From positions 1 through 10,144 of the forward strand of contig JAGYMO010000014.1 in NCBI GenBank assembly GCA_018400255.1: DNA of 10,144 nucleotides, written 5' to 3'. This document shows positions 1 through 5,357 of the stretch, one piece after another. Origin of the DNA: Deltaproteobacteria bacterium (GTDB taxonomy: Bacteria; Desulfobacterota; DSM-4660; Desulfatiglandales; B25-G16). Made by a program: the position numbers and the translations under genes. Below the pieces are notes generated by a model. That model made no database searches, was not told the origin of the DNA, and was given only the letters and a program-made list of their open reading frames with translations. How positions within the stretch are numbered: position 1 is the stretch's first letter; the number at the start of each line of letters is the position of its first letter.

Positions 1-850
1 CGCCTGACATCTTTCCGGAGGTGGCATTAAACTCGATGGTTCCCCTTGCGAGCAGGCCCAGGTCAGCTCCAGTAGCACCAGCCCTCGAGTCTTCCGACGG
101 ATTGCAGGTAACAATATACTCCCAGACCGGATTAGTATCCGGGGCTACCGGGTCCTCTCCTTTATCAAAATAGACCGTAATGTCATGGGTGCTGCCCAGA
201 GAGTCGTATGCCTTTAAGGTAGTCTTGTATTCATATGCGCCTTCAGCGATGTAAAGGCCATCTCCATCTGTATCCTCTCCGTCCCATTCTGCCGAGAGGG
301 CGGTATTATCACCAGTTGAGTTATTTTCCCCGTCTGCATCGAGGTTTGCGATCGCGGTTACCTTGTCTGTGGCTTGAGGGGATGATGTAAATGAGTTAAG
401 TTTAATATCTGTAATCGAGCCTTCATTTTCGCCGGTAGCCTTGTTCAGGGCCCATCCCTGGACAATATAGCTGGAGGGATTTACAAAGTTTCCATCCTTG
501 TCAAACTGGAATTGCCCTGCACGCGTATAGTAGTCGTTCTGCTCATTATTGGGATCCCGAACGACAAAAAACCCCTCTCCCCCAATGGCCAGATCTGTGT
601 TTGAATCAGTAGATTCAAAAGAGCCCTGGGAGAAATTTTGGTTAATATCAGATAGGCCCGTGCCTCTGCCTATCTGAGATGAGCCGGACGCTGTAGAAAT
701 GCTTTCGCTAATGGCATCCTGAAAGGTAGCCCGGCTCGCCTTAAAGCCCACGGTATTAATATTTGCGATATTGTCTCCGATTATATTCATCGAATTCCCT
801 AAATTGCTCAGGCCGCTTACACCCGAAAAAAGTGAACTTGATAATGACAT
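1..850 (-). CDS. flgE: Flagellar hook protein FlgE, N-terminal 283 codons (3' end outside window)
   Basis: Polymerises outside the cell into the hook, the flexible joint between rod and filament, beneath the FlgD cap. I translated this frame directly: it opens with the rod/hook-family N-terminus (MSLSSSLFSGVSGL, then GDNIANINTVGFKASR at residues 25-40), the helix that packs into the inner tube and acts in export. GGEGFFVV (90-97) and YDSLGSTHDITVYF (215-228) are typical hook-protein blocks. The position directly after fliK and flgD favours FlgE over FlgF or FlgG. Residues 189-198 form an acidic loop with a DxDxDG pattern (D193, D195, D197, G198), apparently part of a surface-domain insertion. 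The ATG at 850 follows a near-perfect Shine-Dalgarno sequence by 8 bases. The frame is open to the left edge, so the C-terminal helix and stop lie outside the window. Confidence 0.95.
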   Translation of the reverse strand, partial: MSLSSSLFSGVSGLSNLGNSMNIIGDNIANINTVGFKASRATFQDAISESISTASGSSQIGRGTGLSDINQNFSQGSFESTDSNTDLAIGGEGFFVVRDPNNEQNDYYTRAGQFQFDKDGNFVNPSSYIVQGWALNKATGENEGSITDIKLNSFTSSPQATDKVTAIANLDADGENNSTGDNTALSAEWDGEDTDGDGLYIAEGAYEYKTTLKAYDSLGSTHDITVYFDKGEDPVAPDTNPVWEYIVTCNPSEDSRAGATGADLGLLARGTIEFNATSGKMSG

Positions 851-858
851 GTTATTTT

Positions 859-865
859 CCTCCTT
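859..865 (-). promoter_or_regulatory. Strong Shine-Dalgarno of flgE
   Basis: AAGGAGG on the minus strand, 8 bases before the flgE ATG at 850. It is a near-perfect anti-16S match that fixes the start and suits a protein needed in over a hundred copies per hook. Confidence 0.85.
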
Positions 866-899
866 TTTTATTTACTGTTAAATAATTATTCGATTATTA

Positions 900-923
900 C
901 CACAAGGCACAAAGACATTAAGA
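900..923. repeat. Degenerate tandem of three 8-base units
   Basis: Read on the plus strand the units are CCACAAGG, CACAAAGA and CATTAAGA, directly adjacent. They are visibly related, with mismatches. Short tandems of the CACAAAG(G/A) type are, from memory, common between genes in some environmental bacteria. That recollection is unverified, and only the three imperfect units are seen here. Confidence 0.4.
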
Positions 924-979
924 CTAAACAATGACTTTTTACGAAACCATCAAAATTGTGCATCACCTCTATTTGTTTG

Positions 980-1657
980 CTAACCTCTGTTTTCCTTAAC
1001 CTCTAAAACGCTTTGCGGATTTATTGCTCTGGTCCCTATCATTAAAAATGGCATACCACCTTTGTAGCTGATGCCTGTAACCTTGCCGGCAAAATAAGAT
1101 TCACAGGGTATTATTTGACCATTTTCGCTTAAGGCGCGTATATCAAAGATATAGGTACCATTTTGAACTTCTGTGCCATTATTATTGAGGCCGTCCCAGA
1201 CAAGTGAATGTTCACCGGGGTCCTGTTGACCGGCATTGATGGTGCGAACCTCAATGCCTTCAGCATTATAAATATGGATATTCACGTCGAGACTATCATC
1301 CAGGGTATAAACAATTGAGCCCGTGACTCCATCATCGACCGTTATGGTAGTATCATTTGCTTTTATTGTCTTTCCGATATAATCAAGAATATTCGCATTT
1401 TCCTGGGTGGTTAGGCCTTCCTGCATGTCGCCTATGTTATTATTTATCTCGATTAGCTGTTCAAGGCTGCTGAACTGGGCTAATTGTGCAGTGAAGTCAG
1501 TGGCATCAAGTGGGTTCAAAGGATCCTGGTTTTTAAGCTGGGCTACGAGAAGGGTTAAAAATTCCTCCTTGCCCAGTTCCTCCTCCGTAGCTTTTGTAGC
1601 AGTGGTTTCGGAAGTGGCAGTCGCATTATATGCTATTCCAAGGCCTTCTATGGACAT
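980..1657 (-). CDS. flgD: Hook-capping/scaffold protein FlgD
   Basis: Forms the temporary cap at the tip of the growing hook, outside the cell, so that FlgE subunits fold and insert. It is lost when the hook is complete. The 225-residue protein has the diagnostic N-terminal block at residues 34-68, including LVAQLKNQDPLNPLDATDF and then AQLAQFSSLEQL. The C-terminal half is the beta-rich FlgD Tudor/Ig-like region: a strand pair around 114-131, the HSLVWDGLNNNG turn (150-161) and a NGTYIFDI strand (166-173). The length is normal for the family. The ATG at 1657 has an excellent Shine-Dalgarno sequence. The gene lies 86 bases after fliK and 129 bases before flgE, and is probably co-transcribed with both. 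Confidence 0.96.
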   Translation of the reverse strand: MSIEGLGIAYNATATSETTATKATEEELGKEEFLTLLVAQLKNQDPLNPLDATDFTAQLAQFSSLEQLIEINNNIGDMQEGLTTQENANILDYIGKTIKANDTTITVDDGVTGSIVYTLDDSLDVNIHIYNAEGIEVRTINAGQQDPGEHSLVWDGLNNNGTEVQNGTYIFDIRALSENGQIIPCESYFAGKVTGISYKGGMPFLMIGTRAINPQSVLEVKENRG

Positions 1658-1666
1658 AATAATTAA

Positions 1667-1673
1667 CCTCCTT
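1667..1673 (-). promoter_or_regulatory. Strong Shine-Dalgarno of flgD
   Basis: AAGGAGG on the minus strand, 9 bases before the flgD ATG at 1657, in an AT-rich leader. It fixes the start and contrasts with the weak or absent sites of the overlapping fliF-fliI genes. Confidence 0.85.
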
Positions 1674-1743
1674 TCCTTATATTTTTTATCACGTATTATT
1701 TTTTATTTTGTCTCTGGCGTTAACCAGTTTAATAATGCATGGT

Positions 1744-3435
1744 TTAAGCCATTAAGTTCAGTAAGTGGTTTTCGGGCACAGCATTGTATGCCCCCTCGCT
1801 AAGCCCCCCTCCCGTGATCTCGCCTTTACGATTAAATGGATCCGTAGTGTAATGTGATACCTTTTCTCCTTCGCCGTGTTTACCGGAGTGTTTATTTGGA
1901 TTATCCAGAGACTGATCAGGTTTATAGTCAATCTGGATATCTATTTTGTCAGGCTTTATTCCTTGATCCAAAAGGCTTTCCTTAAGTTCATTGAGATTTG
2001 AGAGTAGAATATGTTTTACAGAATTGTCCTGGGTAATCATTTTTAGCCTTAGACTATTATCTTCTATGCGTAACTCGATCTTTATCGACCCTAGTTCAGG
2101 TGGTTTTAATTGCAGTTTTATAAAACTTTTGCCATCTTGAATGGACTTTCTTATTTGTCTCCCCACCTGATTAATCACATAGTCTGGAAGACCAGTTTTC
2201 ACTGTATTCTGGCCCTTTTCCGGACTATTTATTTGCTCTGCTGGTATTGAAGCAGAAGTATTATTCGGGATGGGAACTGGTTTTATGCTTGATTTTTCTG
2301 CTCCGCCTGACTCTTTTAAGTTCCTTTTCAGGCCCGTTTGACCATCAGGCTCTGAAGTTACTGCAGCTTGGCTTTTAGCATCGAATTCCTTAACCATTTC
2401 CCCATTGTATTTCATAGAGGTAGGCGTGAATTTATTATTATCTGATGCAGTTACCTTGACCTCATGACCTTTAGCGTTATCTTTTGTCTCACCTGTTGTT
2501 CCTTTGGAGGATAATAAGGCTTCCAGGTCACGGTCTTTTGAAGGAAAGGTCAAGGGTTTTCTGCTTTCCCCGGCAGTCTTTGTGGCAGTCGCTATATTTT
2601 CGATGGTAGCCTGTACCTCAGGTGACAATGAATATTTTAAATCTGGTACTGCCGTCGCTTTTTTATCATGCCCATAATCTGACTGGCTACCTGTACTGCC
2701 GATCATATCTATTATCTTCGAGGAAACCTCGTTATTATCTGAACTATGAGATGATGCGGGTTGACTGACAAGCTCTTCTATGGATGCAATGACCTGATGT
2801 AGTTTTGGCCTATTGACTGCTTCCGGGGCATCGTTTGCTTGCTTTTGTAAGCCTTGAATCAATGTGCTGAGATCAATTTTACCATCCTCGGTCTTTGCAA
2901 ACGCCAGGGCATTGTCTATGTGTCTCTGCGAAAGCCCGCAATCCCTCAGCCCTGTTTCAATCGCTGCTATGATGGAAGAGGACTCTACGGCCATAGGCTT
3001 TCTTGCCTGTTCACCTAACAGGTCAGAGCCGGAAACCGTTTCGAAAAAGGCTTCAAGATTGATCTTTCCCTCGGGATTATTGTTTGCCATGTCTTCGACG
3101 AGGCGTTCTGCCTGAGTAATTGTCAAACCGCATTGTTGGAGAAATGTTTTGAGTAAATAGAAGTTTTCACTGTCCAATGAGGCTTCCTGTAATGTCACCC
3201 CATGTGCCGCAAGGGCCGTTTTTAGTGATTCGATGTATTGATTACCGCCAGCCTTAAGGGAAGGGGAAGCCTGATGGCCTTCAGCGGGCACTATTTTCTC
3301 CTGTATTGCACTGAGCAACCCCTTGATTATTGAAGAAAATTTTTTACCGCTGTTTTCCATTGTTAGTGAATTGCAGTCATTGCCTCCCCCATTTAATAAA
3401 AATGTGGGATTTAATTTTAATATCTTTGCATTCAT
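1744..3435 (-). CDS. fliK: Flagellar hook-length control protein FliK
   Basis: Secreted molecular ruler that sets hook length and, through FlhB, switches export from rod/hook to filament substrates. The 563-residue protein ends in a clear Flg_hook C-terminal domain (about 425-505) with the signature LQLKPPELGSIKIEL (441-455) and the following LKESLLDQGIKPDKIDIQI. The N-terminal half holds two clear copies and one degraded copy of a motif (about 70-196) with a CGL core followed by GKI(N/D)L. Residues 200-415 are a polar Ser/Thr/Lys/Asn-rich linker, as expected of the ruler part. A 58-residue hydrophilic tail follows the domain. The ATG at 3435 lacks a good Shine-Dalgarno sequence, and M26 (ATG 3358-3360) is an alternative. 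A sigma-54-type promoter lies about 120 bases upstream. Confidence 0.93.
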   Translation of the reverse strand: MNAKILKLNPTFLLNGGGNDCNSLTMENSGKKFSSIIKGLLSAIQEKIVPAEGHQASPSLKAGGNQYIESLKTALAAHGVTLQEASLDSENFYLLKTFLQQCGLTITQAERLVEDMANNNPEGKINLEAFFETVSGSDLLGEQARKPMAVESSSIIAAIETGLRDCGLSQRHIDNALAFAKTEDGKIDLSTLIQGLQKQANDAPEAVNRPKLHQVIASIEELVSQPASSHSSDNNEVSSKIIDMIGSTGSQSDYGHDKKATAVPDLKYSLSPEVQATIENIATATKTAGESRKPLTFPSKDRDLEALLSSKGTTGETKDNAKGHEVKVTASDNNKFTPTSMKYNGEMVKEFDAKSQAAVTSEPDGQTGLKRNLKESGGAEKSSIKPVPIPNNTSASIPAEQINSPEKGQNTVKTGLPDYVINQVGRQIRKSIQDGKSFIKLQLKPPELGSIKIELRIEDNSLRLKMITQDNSVKHILLSNLNELKESLLDQGIKPDKIDIQIDYKPDQSLDNPNKHSGKHGEGEKVSHYTTDPFNRKGEITGGGLSEGAYNAVPENHLLNLMA

Positions 3436-3557
3436 CTTTGTTTTAGAGGCTTATGTGTTTTTGAAAGTTATAAAAAATGTAAAAGTAAATTTTTTGGGAG
3501 CCCTTGCGTAAAAAAATTTTTGTAAAATTATTGTGTGTATATGTTAGGAACTTATTT

Positions 3558-3573
3558 TGCAATGGCCGTACCA
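3558..3573 (-). promoter_or_regulatory. Sigma-54 (RpoN) -24/-12 promoter for fliK-flgD-flgE
   Basis: The minus-strand sequence TGGTACGGCCATTGCA matches the consensus TGGYACRNNNNTTGCW at every specified position, with GG and GC exactly ten bases apart. Transcription would start near 3547, giving a leader of about 110 bases before the fliK ATG. Sigma-54 control of hook genes is established in several flagellated lineages and needs an NtrC-type activator binding upstream. The AT-rich DNA from about 3600 to 3950 gives room for such sites. A weak dyad (CGATA 3606-3610, TATCG 3624-3628) lies there but is not convincing alone. Confidence 0.8.
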
Positions 3574-3957
3574 TATAACTAAAATAAATTTTTCATTAAT
3601 AATTTCGATATATTAAGAGATATTATCGTATTTGTTGCGGAGAATTTGTGATCTCAGTAGGAAATAATTTGCCTAATTAAAATATATAAAACGGCAAGAA
3701 TTTCCTTTTTTGTAAAAATGCTTGATTTTTTGGGTATTTTATTTTGAAATTAATAATGGTATAAAGATATGTAATTGGTAGGGCGAAAAATTTTGATAAA
3801 ATTGTGTTTTAACAGATATGCATAGCATCCACCTTAGCGTTGCTAATGAATAGATCCAATATTTGAATAGGTACCTACGAAGCTAAAAAATGCCCGAGCT
3901 GTTAGAGAATAGAAATTAAACTATAAGAGATTGCAAAGACTTTAAGGAAATAAACTA

Positions 3958-4188
3958 TTGTTAAATGCTGTAGTACATAATTTAGCCATCCCTGTAACGG
4001 TCCCTGAAATAAATCAAACGTGGCCATTATTAGTAAGCAAAGAGGGTTCAGGCGATTACCTTCCGAAGAAATCAGAACTTAGTATCCCCCAGAAAAGATT
4101 GTATCCTTATGCTACCTTATATAAAACAGCAGGGTATGGTGATTGCGAATTATGGGAAAAGGGGATGTTTATTGATACATATATTTGA
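3958..4188 (+). CDS. Orphan 76-codon reading frame of unknown function
   Basis: I do not recognise this protein. It is the only plausible gene on the plus strand, inside the spacer between motE and fliK. It would start at TTG (3958), preceded by AAGGAAA at 3944-3950 with 7 bases between; an in-frame stop at 3943 prevents extension. No ATG is available near the start. The product is soluble-looking, has no membrane segment or signal peptide, and is aromatic-rich near its end (YPYATLYKTAGYGDCELWEKG). The supporting signal is composition: sampled lines inside it are 38-42% G+C while flanking DNA falls to 20-25%. It could be a small real gene, the remnant of a larger gene, or chance. Confidence 0.35.
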   Translation: MLNAVVHNLAIPVTVPEINQTWPLLVSKEGSGDYLPKKSELSIPQKRLYPYATLYKTAGYGDCELWEKGMFIDTYI

Positions 4189-4231
4189 TACGTTTTAAAT
4201 GTTTCTCATTGAGACTTTTTACAATAGATGG

Positions 4232-4254
4232 AAAAAGGTAAAATCTGATTTTAC
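4232..4254 (-). terminator. Weak intrinsic terminator-like hairpin after motE
   Basis: A perfect 7-bp inverted repeat GTAAAAT/ATTTTAC (4238-4254) with a 3-base loop is followed on the minus strand by C and five Ts (4236-4232). It sits 55 bases past the motE stop, where the fliF-motE operon would end. The stem is AT-rich and therefore weak, so termination may be partial. Confidence 0.35.
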
Positions 4255-4309
4255 AAAATTATTAAGCTTGAAAGTTTGTAACCTCGGCTTTGCAATTCAA
4301 GTTTAAGCA

Positions 4310-4873
4310 TCACTTCATCTCAGCCAGGTTCTTGCTTATTTTTGCGGCTTTTTCTATATTTACATTTGACAGAATGTTACCAACCTCCTCCGCCTTCATT
4401 TTAGATAAGATTTCCACTGCAAACCCAATATCCAGCTTTTCGACCAAACTTGCAGCCTTCCGCGGTTTCATAGCCGAATAGGCCTTTACGATATGTTTTA
4501 GTTTTTCGTTCTCAATTGTCTCCTGTTCAATGACCTTGTTGGTGATTTCATTCCTCAATTGTTTGATCAATGCAAGTTTTTTGTTTATATCTTCCTGTAT
4601 AACTAATAATGCCTCGGCCTTTTTTTCAAGGGCGTATTCTTTTTCATCTAGCTCAATCTTTTTCTTTTGAATAAATCTTAATTCAATTTTTTCTTCAGGG
4701 GCGTCATTTATTTCTTTCTTGGCTTCATCTGGTAAATCCGTTTGCTCTTCCGAGGCAATGGCATCTCCTGAAGATAGAATAGGGTTAAACTCAACCATAT
4801 AGATAAATGAAAAACCCAGCACAATTTTTATAATGATTAAGGAGGCAAGGAATTTATGGTTTAGCATTTTCAT
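4310..4873 (-). CDS. motE: MotE/YlxF-like membrane-anchored coiled-coil protein with MgtE-N-like domain
   Basis: The 187-residue protein has a short basic start, one hydrophobic segment (about residues 8-27, SLIIIKIVLGFSFIYMV) acting as signal anchor, an acidic stretch (40-65), a long charged coiled coil (about 62-130) and a C-terminal helical domain (130-185) with MKPRKAASLVEKLD and repeated ILSxM/A-A patterns typical of the MgtE N-terminal fold. This is the architecture of MotE (chaperone of the periplasmic motility protein MotC in rhizobia) and of YlxF in the Bacillus fla/che operon, which sits in the same position between fliJ and fliK. Its role here is inferred from that, and it is not a magnesium transporter. 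The ATG at 4873 follows AAGGAG (4885-4890) by 11 bases and overlaps the end of fliJ by 20 bases. Confidence 0.8.
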   Translation of the reverse strand: MKMLNHKFLASLIIIKIVLGFSFIYMVEFNPILSSGDAIASEEQTDLPDEAKKEINDAPEEKIELRFIQKKKIELDEKEYALEKKAEALLVIQEDINKKLALIKQLRNEITNKVIEQETIENEKLKHIVKAYSAMKPRKAASLVEKLDIGFAVEILSKMKAEEVGNILSNVNIEKAAKISKNLAEMK

Positions 4874-5312
4874 ATTCTATCTCTCTCCTTATTAAAACGA
4901 GTTCATCTATTATTTTTTGCTCTTCTTTTTCATATTCCATTTTGTATTGCTCAAATTGCAGGTCCTTGAGGGATTGCAAGGTTTTTTTTCTTATGGATTC
5001 TTTTTTCAAAATGCCCTTTTTTTGTCTTACAGATTCCTCTGCGTTCTTGACTTCTGCAAAAGTATTTTCAATCTGGAGATCAATAACCTTTAAAAATGAT
5101 TTATACATCTGGTATCTATGTACTTCAACTCCATTAGATTCTTCACTATTACATTTTTTTGCAATTTCAAGTCGTTTTTTATTTAACTGCTTTACGTCGT
5201 CTTTTTTTTTCAGCAACTCTTGGTTTGCCTTAAATAGTTCTATCTGGGCTCTTTTTTCCAGATAATCTCTATAACTAAGTATAGAATCAAGCCTGAAGTT
5301 AAACGATTTCAT
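4854..5312 (-). CDS. fliJ: Flagellar export protein FliJ
   Basis: Small cytoplasmic coiled-coil protein that inserts into the FliI hexamer like the gamma stalk of F-ATPase, links it to FlhA, and escorts export chaperones. Almost the whole 152 residues is a charged antiparallel coiled coil. It opens with the family's MKSFNFRLDSILSYRDYLE and closes with a typical LKDLQFEQYKMEYEKEEQ segment followed by KIIDELVLIRREIE. I place the start at the ATG 5310-5312 because family members begin with this motif. A TTG at 5328-5330 would add only six unlikely residues. The Shine-Dalgarno sequence is weak. It follows fliI after 45 bases and overlaps motE. The gene is very AT-rich (about 32% in one sampled line) and carries A9, A8 and A7 runs on its coding strand. 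Confidence 0.88.
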   Translation of the reverse strand: MKSFNFRLDSILSYRDYLEKRAQIELFKANQELLKKKDDVKQLNKKRLEIAKKCNSEESNGVEVHRYQMYKSFLKVIDLQIENTFAEVKNAEESVRQKKGILKKESIRKKTLQSLKDLQFEQYKMEYEKEEQKIIDELVLIRREIEYENAKP

Positions 5313-5357
5313 CTTCAAGTTACCAGACAAGAAAATGAGGTTTGCATTTTATTCGTA

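Larger units (their letters stand above)
851..979. other. flgD-flgE intergenic spacer with repeat-like motifs
   Basis: These 129 bases separate flgD and flgE. I find no gene, no convincing promoter (no GG-N10-GC sigma-54 pair on the minus strand) and no terminator hairpin. The spacer holds the flgE ribosome binding site, a degenerate 8-base tandem at 900-923, and a motif at 933-953 that looks like a dispersed intergenic repeat. It is unusually long for two genes that are normally adjacent, so insertion of repeat material is plausible. Confidence 0.6.
3436..4309. other. AT-rich spacer between motE and fliK
   Basis: This 874-base stretch interrupts an otherwise compact gene cluster. Going left from motE it holds a weak terminator-like hairpin (4232-4254), an orphan plus-strand reading frame (3958-4188) of about 38-42% G+C, and then some 400 bases of extremely AT-rich DNA (20-25% G+C in sampled lines) ending in the sigma-54 promoter and leader of fliK. 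I see no RNA gene, transposase fragment or target-site duplication. It most likely serves as a transcription boundary plus regulatory region, perhaps enlarged by insertion of foreign DNA. Confidence 0.6.

Noticed and set aside
1407..1802. Plus-strand 131-codon frame across flgD and its upstream region
   Set aside because: It is antisense to firmly identified flgD, Ser/Cys/Phe-rich and without recognisable motifs, so a shadow frame. Other plus-strand frames over fliK, fliI, fliH, fliG and fliF were rejected for the same reason.
2989..3117. True calcium-binding EF-hands in FliK
   Set aside because: The G-x-I-(N/D) turn is EF-like, but position 12 of the loop is not Glu/Asp and positions 1 and 3 lack acidic residues, so metal binding is not supported.
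3869..3884. Plus-strand GG-N10-GC (AGGTACCTACGAAGCT) as a second sigma-54 promoter for the orphan ORF
   Set aside because: Spacing is right, but it mismatches at the first T, at the R position and at both Ts of TTGC. The GGTACC core is also a palindrome. Too weak to call.
4172..4191. Direct repeat TTGATAC-N6-TTGATAC across the stop of the orphan ORF
   Set aside because: Only two 7-base copies in AT-rich DNA, with no linked promoter or insertion boundary. It could be an operator or chance, so it is not listed.
4261..4309. Inverted repeat AAACTTGAA/TTCAAGCTT just after motE as a terminator
   Set aside because: The stem is imperfect, the loop is about 27 bases and no T-run follows. The hairpin at 4238-4254 is better.
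5313..5330. TTG at 5328-5330 as the fliJ start
   Set aside because: It has no Shine-Dalgarno sequence and adds six residues before the family's usual MK-x-F-x-F-R-L beginning at the ATG.
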